From Chlamydomonas sphaeroides (lineage: Eukaryota > Chlorophyta > Chlorophyceae > Chlamydomonadales > Chlamydomonadaceae): a DNA stretch of 64,000 nt. Positions 54,201 through 64,000 of this stretch are shown one piece after another (the first letter of the stretch is position 1; the number at the start of each line of letters is the position of its first letter). The notes beneath the pieces are model-generated. The model did no database searches. It worked only from the letters and a program-made list of their open reading frames with translations, and was not told the origin of the DNA. The stretch covers positions 2,796 to 66,795 of the forward strand of contig BDDC01000323.1 in NCBI GenBank assembly GCA_001662425.1, written 5' to 3'. The translations under genes were made by a program, and so were the position numbers.

Positions 54201-57200
54201 GCCCAGCGCGAGCGCATAGCTGCGGATGGGCGCAACCGGCCGGGCGGGCGGCAGCGGGCGCGAGCGAGCGTCAGCGCAAGTCCCAGCGAGGCGCTCAGTC
54301 AGTGTAGCCTGCCCCCAGCCGCTAACGCAACGTCGTATCGTCGAGGGCTGCGCATCCCCGCAGCTCGGGCCCCGTTTGCGCGGCGCGCATGCGCCCGGCC
54401 TCACCTGCTGACGGCAGCGCTGATTTCCTCTACGCTCTGGTACGTCGGCTCCCGCGCCGAGGCCAGCGAGGTGAGCACGTTGAGCAGCAGTCGGCCCGTG
54501 CTATCTTCGTAAACGCGGGCCTGGAAGAAGCTGCTGGAGACCTGGGTGTTGAGGCCCGTGTCCGTGCAGACCGTGCCGTCGGAGCCCTGCACCGCGGCGA
54601 CCAGCGTCGTGGTCGGCGTGAAGGGCCTGCGGCGCGACGGAGTAAGCATTGCATGGTGCGCGTCATCACGGCAAACCAGTAGCCAGCAGTGGCTAGCGAG
54701 CAGCTACAAGCTAGCGGCTGCCGGTTGTCACGGTGAGTTGCAATGGGGGCGGCGCCGCCAGCTCGCATGCGCTGAAGCAAGCGCGACCTCGTGCCTCGGC
54801 GCCGCACTCACCCAAAGTAGCCGCTGCTGCTGATGGGCATCTGGGTATCGCCCACAGAGGCCGAGCACGTCACGGGCCCCACGCCAAAGACACGGCCGTC
54901 GATGGGAGCCGGCGGCGGGCTGGGGGGCGGCGCGAACGGCGGGCTGGGACCAGGGGCAGTCGGCGGGCCGGGAGAAGGGCTGAGCGGCGGGCTGGGGTTG
55001 AGCGGCGGGCCGGGGCTGGGAGCCGAAGGAGGCGACAGCGGCGGACGGGAGGGCGCCGGCGAGGGAGCACTTGGAAGCGGTTGCGGCGTGGGCGATGGGG
55101 AAAGGGGCGATCCGGGGGGTGGCGGTTCAGGTGAGGGAGGCGCAGGAGATGGCGGAAAGGTTTGCGGCGGCGATGGGGACGGCGGCGACGGGCTGGGAGG
55201 AGGCGAGGGACTGGGAGGGAGGGGCGATGGCGGCAGCAGCGGCGATGGGGACAGAGGTGACGGGCTGGGAGGAGAAGAGGGACTGGGAGGGAGGGGCGAT
55301 GGCGGCAGCAGCGGTGATGGGGACGGCGGTGACGGGCTGGGAGGAGGAGAGGGACTAGGAGGGAAGGGCGATGGCGGCAGCAGCGGCGATGGGGACGGCG
55401 GCAACGGGCTGGGAGGAGGAGAGGGACTGGGAGGGAAGGGCGATGGCGGCAGCATCGGCGATGGGGACGGCGGCAACGGGCTGGGAGGAGGAGAGGGATT
55501 GGGTGGGTAGGGAGACGGTGGCGGCGGAGGCGGTGATGGGGACGGTGGCAATGGGCTGGGAGGAGGAGAGGGACTGGGTGGATAGGGAGACGGAGGTGGC
55601 GGCGGTGGTGATGGGGACGGTGGCGACGGACTGGGGGGAGGAGAGGGACCGGGAGGGAAAGGTGATGGTGGCCGTAGTGGTGATGGGGAAGGTGGCAGTG
55701 GGCTCTGAGGAGGATAAGGACTGGGTGGATAGGAGAACGGTGGCGGAGGCGGTGGTGGCGGCGACGGGTACGGTGGCGATGGGGTCTCAGGAGGGTAGGG
55801 ACTGGGTGGATAGGGAGACGGCGGCGGCGGCGGCGGCGGTGGCGGCGACGGGTACGGTGGCGATGGGCTCTGAGGGGGGTAGGGACTGGGTGGATAGGGA
55901 GACGGTGGCGGCGGCGACGGTGGCGGCGGCGGCGGTGGCGGCGACGGGTACGGTGGCGATGGGCTCTGAGGAGGGTAGGGACTGGGTGGATAGGGAGACG
56001 GAGGCGGCGGCGGCGGTGGCGGCGACGGGTACGGTGGCGATGGGCTTTGAGGAGGATAGGGACTGGGTGGATAGGGAGACGGAGGCGGCGGCGAGAGTGG
56101 GACAGGCCCATAGTATGGCGGCGGCGGTGGAGGGGAGTAAGCCCCATAGTACGGCGGTGACGGAGAGGGAGCCACGTAGTACGGCGGCGGCGGGGGTGAG
56201 TAGGATCCATAGGAGGGCGAAGGAGGGGGCGAGTAAGGGCCGAAGTACGGCGGAGGAGGCGGGTAAACCCCGTAATACGGCGGTGGTGATGAGTAGGACC
56301 CAGAATACGGTGGCGGCGGCGAATATGATCCGTAGTATGGCGGCGGCGGCGGCGCGTAGGACCCATAGTGAGGCGGCGGAGGCGAGTAGGGCCCATAGTA
56401 TGGTGGCGGGGAGTACAACCCATAGTAAGGAGGAGGCGGCGAGTAGGACCCGTAGTATGGCGGCGGCGGTGAGTAGGACCCGTAGGAAGGCGGCGGTGGG
56501 GAGTAGGACCCGTAGGACGGCGGCGGCGGGGAGTAGGACCCGTAGTAAGGCGGCGGCGGGGAGTACGACCCATAGTATGGCGGCGGTGGCGAGTAGGACC
56601 CGTAGTATGGCGGCGGTGGCGAGTAGGACCCGTAGGAAGGCGGCGGCGGGGAGTAGGACCCGTAGGAAGGCGGCGGCGGGGAGTAGGACCCGTAGTAAGG
56701 CGGCGGCGGGGAGTACGACCCATAGTACGGAGGANNNNNNNNNNNNNNNNNNNNNNNNNNNNNNNNNNNNNNNNNNNNNNNNNNNNNNNNNNNNNNNNNN
56801 NNNNNNNNNNNNNNNNNNNNNNNNNNNNNNNNNNNNNNNNNNNNNNNNNNNNNNNNNNNNNNNNNNNNNNNNNNNNNNNNNNNNNNNNNNNNNNNNNNNN
56901 NNNNNNNNNNNNNNNNNNNNNNNNNNNNNNNNNNNNNNNNNNNNNNNNNNNNNNNNNNNNNNNNNNNNNNNNNNNNNNNNNNNNNNNNNNNNNNNNNNNN
57001 NNNNNNNNNNNNNNNNNNNNNNNNNNNNNNNNNNNNNNNNNNNNNNNNNNNNNNNNNNNNNNNNNNNNNNNNNNNNNNNNNNNNNNNNNNNNNNNNNNNN
57101 NNNNNNNNNNNNNNNNNNNNNNNNNNNNNNNNNNNNNNNNNNNNNNNNNNNNNNNNNNNNNNNNNNNNNNNCATAGTACGGAGGAGGCGGCGGGGAGTAC

Positions 57201-59260
57201 GACCCATAGTGCGGAGGAGGCGGCGAGTAGGACCCGTAGTATGGCGGCGGCGGGGAGTAGGACCCGTAGGTTGGCGGCGGCGGGGAGTACGACCCATAGT
57301 GCGGAGGAGGCGGCGAGTAGGACCCGTGATATGGCGGCGGCGGCGAGTAGGACCCGTAGTAAGGTGGCGGCGGTGGCGAGTAGGACCCGTAGTAAGGTGG
57401 CGGCGGGGAGTAGGACCCATAGTACGGAGGAGGTGGCGAGTAGGCCCCGTAATAGGGGGGTGGCGGCGAGTAGGACCCGTAGTACGGTGGCGGCGGTGGC
57501 GAGTAGGAACCGTAGCTAGGTGGCGGCGGCGTGTAGGAACCGTAGCTAGGCGGCGGTGGCGAGTAGGATCCGTAATACGGTGGCGGTGGCGGCGAGTAGG
57601 AACCGTAGCTAGGCGGCGGTGGCGAGTAGGATCCGTAATACTGTGGCGGCGGCGACGAGTAGGACCCATAGGTTGGTGGCGGGGGTGAGTAGGACTCGTA
57701 AGAGGGCGGCGGTGGCGAATAGGATCCGTAATATGACGGTGGCGGTGGCGGCGAGTAGGATCCGTGATAGGGTGGTGGCGGTGGCGGAGGTGAGTAAGCC
57801 CCATAGTACAGTGGAGGGGGCGATGACAATCCGTAAGGCGGTGGAGGCGAAGAGTACGAGCCGTAGTAGGCTGGCGGCGGCGGAGAGGATTCAGACCCGT
57901 AGTAAGGCGGCGGTGGAGGATAGGTGTTCTCCCCATAGTAGGGAGGAGGTGGCGGGGGGCAAGCATCACCATAGTACGGCGGAGGCGGAGGAGAGGAAGA
58001 ATAATATGGTGGTGGAGGCGGAGGCGAGTCTGCCCCATGGTAGGGCGGCGGCGGTAGCGGGGGATAGGTCAAGCCCTGCAGCGCCCGCCGCTCGCTGCTG
58101 GTGTAGTGACGATCAACTTGATCCAGGAAGCCGTTGCGTAGGCCCTGCTGAGTGCTGTGCCCATGGGCCTGCACCGCGCCAGCGTCGTCAGGGCCGACAC
58201 CCCCAAACTCGGTCAGGATCTTGTTCAGGACACGACGCCAGCCCGCCGACCGGGCGTCGTCTGTCATGAGCCACACGAGCGCGCCAGCGACGCCGTACCG
58301 GCGGAAGGCCTGCGCACGGAGGGCAGGGGCGGGGGCGCGGTAGGGTCGAGGGGGCGTGGGAGGGTGACGGGGAAGCACAGGGTTCGTTCGGCATGGGGCA
58401 AGGGTGCCTGTTGAGGCCGCTTTGCCTAATTTGCTGCGAGATGAATAGGCTTGGGACACAAGCTGCTGCAGCATCGTGTGTGCCTCCAACAACACATACA
58501 TAGGGCACACGCTGACTTCTACGCCAGCATTTCACACGCGCCCTTGACGGAGCGCGCCGAGGGAGCTAAGTTGCTGCGGTGCCCGACAGCTTGCCTGCAT
58601 GACCGGCACGCCGGCCTCCGAGCTGTAGATTTGCCAGGAGCGGAGCTCAGCATTGTGCGCCAGGGCAGGCCGGCAGGTGCAAGCGGTGCTGGGCGCTGAG
58701 AGCTCCGCCTGTTCAGGCCACGGCTGGCCAGCGGACAGGAACTCCTCGGCGCCTGGCTCAAGCTCCAGTACGCCCACAGCAGCCGGCTCAGCGCTGCACG
58801 TCAGGCGGCCTGCGGCAGCGGAGCATAGGTGTCGTTTTTTCGTTCGCATGGACTGGAAACGAACGTGTGAACGACCCCGTATTGAGCGCATACCTGTCAG
58901 CCCCAACGCTGCTGTGAGGATAACGGAGGCGTTTTCCTCCGAGCAGTTTCCTACGACGACGGTGAGTTGCCCGTGGGATGTGAACAAGGCCCAGTCCGCG
59001 GCGACGTCCGCCAAGCTCGCGGCTCCTCGCGCGGAAATGATCAGATGCTCGGATTTTGCCCTCAATAGATGATGTGCGTCGCTGGGGCCTCGTAACGGCA
59101 CCTCGAAGCGCCACGGGGTTCGCGCAGCATCAACATCGTGAGCTCGTCCGTTCAGCACCTCCTCATCGCCAGTGCTGGCCAGCGCAGATATTGGCAACGT
59201 CTTGAAGGCTTGACATGACGCGAGGGTCATTGCGAGGAAAACAGCTGCAAAGGTGGCCAT
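51204..59260 (-). CDS. Hydroxyproline-rich wall/plasma-membrane protein: N-domain, extensin stalk, membrane span, repeat tail
   Basis: Exons (right to left): 58894-59260, 58595-58809, 54812-58309 (contains the gap), 54405-54626, 54148-54219, 53852-53933, 53345-53509, 52709-53055, 51204-52539; phases agree apart from the gap, about 2,100 residues. Start at 59260 opens a signal peptide (MATFAAVFLAMTLASCQAF). The N-terminal 240 residues have Cys and a potential N-glycosylation site (NCSEENAS), no family recognised. Then hundreds of residues of SYSPPPPYYG-type extensin repeats and a second SPPP/PSPYPP block, a membrane-proximal domain (TCSASVGDTQMPISSSGYFG, EDSTGRLLLNVLTSLASA, ALGFPASVTEGLVSFDYYYY) of the kind seen in volvocine wall proteins, an Ala-rich helical exon, one hydrophobic span (about 52250-52323) followed by RRKRQ, and a cytosolic Ala/Glu-rich tail with three W-x-R-F-type motifs. 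The intron after 58595 uses a GC donor. Confidence 0.78.
56140..56734 (-). repeat. Extensin-type YYGSYSPPPP repeat block, downstream part
   Basis: Continues the same repeat on the other side of the gap, with PPPPSYGSY variants, then passes into SPPPPP/PSPYPPQSPSPPYP repeats (about 55100-56095). Confidence 0.9.
56735..57171. other. Assembly gap (437 N) inside the extensin repeat
   Basis: N run within the repeat exon. The reading frame on its two sides differs by one base if 437 is taken literally, so the length must be an estimate. Confidence 0.99.
57172..58060 (-). repeat. Extensin-type YYGSYSPPPP repeat block, upstream part
   Basis: Tandem units of about 30 bp encoding SYSPPPPYYG and variants (SYGSYSPPPP, PTYGSYSPPPP). 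The paired Tyr residues (Y-x-Y context) are the kind cross-linked as isodityrosine in extensins. Confidence 0.9.
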
Positions 59261-59820
59261 TCGTCGTGCTTCAGCGTCGCCTGCGCCCCTCAGGCGCATA
59301 AGCAACGGAGTGCCTCGAATCTGTCGACAACCAGACACTTCTGCGGGTTAAGCGCCGTCGCAGCCAAGTTGTCCAAGAAGCAGAGTTGTCCGACCCTCCC
59401 GGCAGACAAACCGTCCCGCGCGCGAGTTGCTGACTGCGGTGAAGCACAGCTGCGTATAAACACCAGGTTGGAAAGCAGAGTACGGGTTCGGGCGGCCCTC
59501 AACGGCAGCGTCGCACGGCGTGCCCTCTGAGCACCATGCGTAGCGCCATATGCGCTAGAGTACTGTGTGTGTTAAGCAGTTCGGGCGGGCTGAGCACTTC
59601 GATGTCGAGCAGGACCCCCAATGGCCGAATCGCACGAGGCCACGGGTTCCGCCAGTGCGACATTAAGTTGCGCATACGGTGCAACAAGGCCTACAGCTAT
59701 TAACGTGCTCGGCCATTCGCCTAAACCCATCCGTTGGCCTTCCGAACGTTACCGCTCCCCGCCTCCGCCCCCAGGCTCATTGCGACCCCGCCAAACCGCT
59801 GCCACACCTGTCGGCCCGGA

Positions 59821-59912
59821 CACCTCCTCCCGGCAGCAATCCTCGAGCACCACAGCTGCTGCGTGGCCTAGCAGCAGAGCCGCACTAGGGCGCACGGCCG
59901 CAAGGCCGCAAC
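59821..59912 (+). repeat. Diverged direct repeat, copy 1
   Basis: Shares CCCGGCAGC-ATCCTCGA and GCCGCAAG-C-GCAA blocks in the same order with 60261-60361. Confidence 0.6.
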
Positions 59913-60260
59913 GCGCCCGCCCCTCCTGGCCGGCGCCCCACGCCCCTCCCTGCCTCCCTTCCCCGTCTTGTCCAGCCCATGGCAGGCATGAGGCGATGCG
60001 CACCATCACCTGCTAGCCCCGCGGAGCCGCTGGGCTCTGTTTCGCCCGCGCGCGTGCCTGGCAGCTTCGACGGCTCCTAGCGCGTGGAGCCGGGCCAGGG
60101 TTACGATGCCGCGCGCAGGTGGGTGTTGGCCACGGCTGCACTGCGGCTGCGGGTGGGGCTGGGGCCAGGTGTGCTGCCACCTGGTCGACGTAACTCCGCC
60201 ACACACGGCTGCACTCCTCTCCTACGCCCTCCTTCGCCCCTGGCCCTGGTACCCCCGAGT

Positions 60261-60361
60261 ACCTCCGCCCGGCAGCCATCCTCGACCACTCCCGACCACA
60301 GCCCTGCGCGGCCAAGCACTCGAGCCGCAAGCGGATGCAGCCAAGCCGCAAGGCTGCAATG
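60261..60361 (+). repeat. Diverged direct repeat, copy 2
   Basis: Partner of 59821-59912, same orientation, with small indels. Confidence 0.6.
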
Positions 60362-62954
60362 AGGCGGGCGCCGCGTGCCGCGGCACCGCCATGCAGGAGG
60401 GGGCCCCTGCCGCCACGCTACGCCCCCGCATCTGCCCCGCTTCCCCCCCCCCCCATCCGGCCCATCCGGCCCATCCCAGGCTTGCGGCCGTGTGCACCAC
60501 ACCTGCAAGCCCAGCGGGGGGAACCGAGGTTTCGTGGCATCGAAGCTCGCGGCTGGCAGTGACGCGGCTATAAGCATGCGGACACTTGCGTCAGCCATGA
60601 CGCAGGGCCGGTGCGGGCGGCAGCCTCGGCTGTGCGGCTGCGTGGCCTCGGCTGGACCTCCAGCAACGGCGGACGTGTCGTGCGAAGTGCCGATTGTGCC
60701 GGCACCCGCCACAAGAATGAGAGCAGCAGGTGGCCGTGGCTATGGCAGCAGGTAGGCAGAGACACCAGCTGCGAGGAGGCCCGACGGCGGTATCGGTGGC
60801 CATGCCAGCTGGGGCCGGGCTGCGAAGCGGGGCGTGGCACGAGCCCGCGCAAGGGCCGTTGCGAGAGCCGACGGTGTCGCACGCTGTGGACTAAGAGTGG
60901 CGGCGCACATCATCAAGCGGAGCTGGTGCGCACACAGGTTGGAAGCGTGGCGGTGACGACGGCCAATATTGGTGGCGAGTATAGGCCCTCTTGGGCTGGC
61001 CGGCTAGCATGGACGGGTGCCTGGTGCTGGCGGTGGTTACGGCAGCAGCGGTTGAGGGCCAAGCGCTCCCCGCTTGGTGCCTGCGCCGCATCCCAGGGGA
61101 GGCCCGCGCAGCGTAGCCTCAATGGCGGCCCCATACCGGCAGCAAGCCCCAGGCGGACGTTGCTGGCGTAGGGATCGCAGCAGCGTGCTACGTCAGCAGA
61201 GACTGTGCGGCGGCGTTGCAGCACCTGCGTTGCCTAAGCGCCGCCTCTCCGCATCGAGCGCCAGTCCGTCGCACGAGGGCTTTCAACAGAAGCTCGCTGG
61301 GGACGCGCTACGGGTTGCAACCGGAAGCATGAATGCTCTTGCGGCCAGTGCGCCAATGGGTTCACGGCTATGGCGCTGAACGCATTATCCTGCTGTTCTG
61401 GCAGGCTAGCGTACCCTCCAATGTTCATTATCGGCCGCGGCGGGCAGTTGACGCCTGCATGAGTTTGTGGGGCGCGTGCTCCATGCGGGAATGCTGCGTC
61501 AGGCAGGAAAGCTCCTTGAGTCAGCAGTTGCACGGCTCTGGCGTTACGAACCGTTCGGGGGCGCCCCTGGGCGCCAAGAGGCCAGGTGTACCGTACGGTG
61601 CTTGTTAGCACCATCACTCTGGGGCATTGCAACCATGCTTGCTCGCGGGCCAGCTTACCCGTCATGCGCCTGCGCCCCCCTGCGCCCGCCCCCCCCCCCG
61701 GGGATCACGGCCGGCATGGCGTGGCTGGTCGTACCTTGGTGCTTTTCTGCGCGCGTCGCCTGTGTTTGCCCCCCATACACTTCACCCTCACAGACACTTT
61801 ACATGCCACATCTTCGCTGGCCTTCACCCTGTGTCGCTACTTCTACCTTACACGACGGACTGACCAAGTCACTACGTCGCTCCGTCGCTCCACAGGTTTG
61901 CTCCCTTCCGTGCGCGGGGCTGAAATGTGCGGGTCCCACGCCAGCGACTAGCCGTGCGTCACGCTTGCTTCAGTCTCCATAACACGGCGGCCTTCCTCGA
62001 TATGCCATGGGGACGGCACGGTAAGTGCGCATCGCAAGGCACTGCCAGGTTCCCGCCGCGTCCCCACTAACCGCGCAGCCTACAAGTGTGCAACGCTTCC
62101 TGTTACCGTTTTACACCGCCATTCAAGGATGCCCGCTAACCGGTCGGGTTGCTGAGCACCCGGGGTGCCAGCAGAGCGGTTGTTGCAAGGTGGTCTCTGT
62201 TCCCCTCCTGGCATCCTTCTGATTGTAATTGGAAACCATGCTTGCTATCGGGAGAAGTGAAGCTGCTATGCAGCGCGGTGGCTTGCGCCGCGTTGCGAGT
62301 AGGCGATGACGGGGCATGCATGGGTCACCGACATGTCGACCCGACGGCTAGCTCCCCGGGGGAGGTTGGTTAAACTTAAGCGAAGCCAAGAGAAGCTCGT
62401 TTTACTTTCTGGACCAGCGTATGATTGACATCGTTCTTCTGTTTTAGCGTAACCGAGGCAACACCGCGGCGTCCTTGCGATGTTCCGGACCAGCCTGTGC
62501 CAGTGCCCCCCTAGGTGGCCCGCTTAGGTGGCCGCGCGCAATCGCCGCCGCATCGCCGCTGTGCACGCTGCGGCTGGGTGTCCCAGCCCAGCCCAACCCG
62601 AACCCAACCGGAACAAGACACGCGAGAGTGAGCATGGCACGTTAGGCTTCGTCTAGCAGAGTTGGTTCAGTGCTGGGTCACATATTACGGGACGTTGTCA
62701 GTGGTCGAGGGAGCAGAACGAAAGCCTGGCGTGTGTCACGGGACATTTGCAATGACCCCATGTCACGGGAGGCGGTCATTCGCATTCACGATCAGGGTTT
62801 TAAAGCGAAACCCACGCACCACATGAATGTTTTACAGGACATGTACCACAAAACAATTCGCGAACCATGGAAACAACGAACTTTCGCCATGACAAGTAGT
62901 GCATGACCCTCATCCTGCAGTGTCCGCGACGCGCCAACCTGAGCCGACCACAAA

Positions 62955-63030
62955 CCTGTTCCAGCTGCGCAGGGGTGCATGGCTCGCCCCAGAAAGAGGC
63001 CATCCAGACCAGACGCACACCGTCGGTCAC
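62955..63030 (-). repeat. Dispersed coding-like repeat, copy B
   Basis: On the minus strand reads TDGVRLVWMASFWGEPCT then PAQLEQV, within an open frame 62800-63081 (93 codons). Matches copy A at 41352-41436 at protein and DNA level. Confidence 0.7.
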
Positions 63031-64000
63031 GATGCGGTCAAAGCTGGGACAAACCACAAACCAGCCTGTTGTCAAGCGCAACGGAGCTCCCCGTGTCAGG
63101 AACGCTGCGGTGCGCAGGTCGGTCGGTGCGCAGATCGGTCGGTGCCCAGGCGGGGTTGCTTAGGGACAACCCCCCCTCCGTTTATGCCCAGGTTCCCAAC
63201 CAACCATCCCAAGCCATCGGGAAGCAAGCCAGCCGTGGCATGCCACAGCATGGCTTGGGTGCGGCTTCGTTCACCCCCGGGGCATTCCGCCAGGCCTCAA
63301 GACAGCTGCTCTCCAGCGCTACCGTGCGATCCAGCCCATGGGGGCTGGCTCACGGGGCTGGCTCACGGCTGTGCCATGCCGTACACTGAGTATGTCGTGA
63401 CAGCCGGGCGCACGTCCTGCCGACACGCACACGCCACCACCTTGGAGTGGTCGACCTATGCGCAGATCCCTGGACTTCTGGCCAGCAGCGAAAGTCTCGC
63501 GGTGATAGCAGGACGCAGCCGAGGGGTCACCCCTGGCCGGCAGCTTGGAGATGCGCGTGAGGGGTCTGCCTCCCCGCTGTCTCCCTTGGCCGCAAGTAGG
63601 AGAGTGGGGTTCCCTGTCCGCAAGCGCGCTGCCCCAGGCGGTCGCCGCCAACGTCCTGCCCGCGGGGGTTCGCCTCTCGGCAACGGCCCTGCCACTCCCT
63701 GTGGGCCTCCTGTGCTGCTTCCACGCTGGTCCGACAGGGAAAGGGCCCCCAGTGCGGATCCCACCGTCGCCCCCCCACGTCACCCGCGCCCTGCTCACAT
63801 GCGGCCGACCTCGCATACGGGGCCTCGCACATGGCAGGTTGTTTGCACAGCTGCGGCGAGCACAAAAGAGGCCACGATTCACGCCGCCGCGCGCACAAGC
63901 ACGTGCGTCGGTGGCTGTAGCAGCAGCCCAGTCGGCTCCCAGCGGGGGGCGCTGCGGCAGGTGCTGGAAGGTGCGGACGCGCAACCGGCGGCAGCACACG

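Larger units (their letters stand above)
59261..64000. other. Gene-poor right end with repeat remnants
   Basis: No exon chain with family features could be built. The left edge is the promoter/leader of the extensin-stalk gene. Contents: a diverged direct repeat pair (59821-59912 and 60261-60361), the inverted partner of a dispersed repeat (62955-63030), and GC-driven open frames at 60100-61370 and 63319-63999 that show no recognisable protein motif. Confidence 0.45.

Noticed and set aside
55371..57176. Long plus-strand open frame rich in Met/Ala/Thr
   Set aside because: It is the antisense shadow of the extensin repeat exon on the minus strand.
55100..58060. Regular repeats considered as a CRISPR array
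   Set aside because: Repeats have no unique spacers, encode SPPPP/YYGSY protein sequence in frame, and the genome is eukaryotic.
63319..63999. Open frames of 226 and 156 codons on the minus strand at the right edge
   Set aside because: Arg/Pro/Gly-rich composition as expected by chance in GC-rich DNA, no motif and no splice-supported continuation.

Overview
The window is nuclear DNA from a green alga of the Chlamydomonas/Volvox group (Chlamydomonadales). The evidence is a very GC-rich sequence, genes cut by many short introns with clean GT-AG (a few GC-AG) borders, TGTAA polyadenylation signals downstream of several stop codons, CAG/CTG-rich minisatellites in introns, KDEL/HDEL ER chaperones and a giant SPPPP/YYGSY hydroxyproline-rich wall protein. 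The species cannot be fixed from sequence alone. Three assembly gaps (runs of N) lie at 14832-15180, 30654-31018 and 56735-57171. Exon borders below were placed by eye from splice consensus, reading-phase agreement and protein family similarity; no alignment was run.

Left part (1-16.9 kb), mostly metabolism and housekeeping. A partial secreted or ER-lumen protein resembling GT90/CAP10 glycosyltransferases runs leftwards off the edge. It is followed by a branched-chain amino-acid aminotransferase (+), an organellar ribosomal protein bL25 (-), a nucleotide-sugar/PAPS-type SLC35B transporter (+) divergent from bL25 across about 0.4 kb, and adenylate kinase 6/Fap7 (+).

Middle part (16.9-42 kb). 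A plastid-type Rossmann protein (Tic62/NmrA-like) carries a long tail built from repeated phase-0 exons ending in an FFSFGGTGK motif. Convergent to it is ER HSP90 (GRP94, ending KDEL). To the right of HSP90, and transcribed away from it, is ER HSP70 (BiP, ending HDEL). Between the two ER chaperones sits a damaged exostosin (GT47)-like gene with an in-frame stop, a perfect 44-bp palindrome and duplicated intron segments.

Right part (42-64 kb). A 1,535-residue multi-pass membrane protein has ankyrin repeats and a region recalling the C-terminal half of large SBP/SPL proteins, but no SBP zinc finger. Next, on the other strand, is a roughly 2,100-residue cell-wall/plasma-membrane protein with a signal peptide, a novel N-terminal domain, a Tyr/Pro extensin stalk, a membrane-proximal domain, one membrane span and a cytosolic tail with repeated W-x-R-F-T-R-x-F-K-P-K motifs. 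The last 4.7 kb holds no convincing gene, only repeats and short ORF remnants.

Functional links: HSP90B and BiP are partners in ER folding, and the transporter, the GT90-like protein and the exostosin-like gene all belong to the secretory/glycosylation route that would also handle the large wall glycoprotein. The strongest candidates for something undescribed are the exon-repeat tail of the Rossmann protein, the SBP-less SPL-like membrane protein and the extensin-stalk membrane protein.
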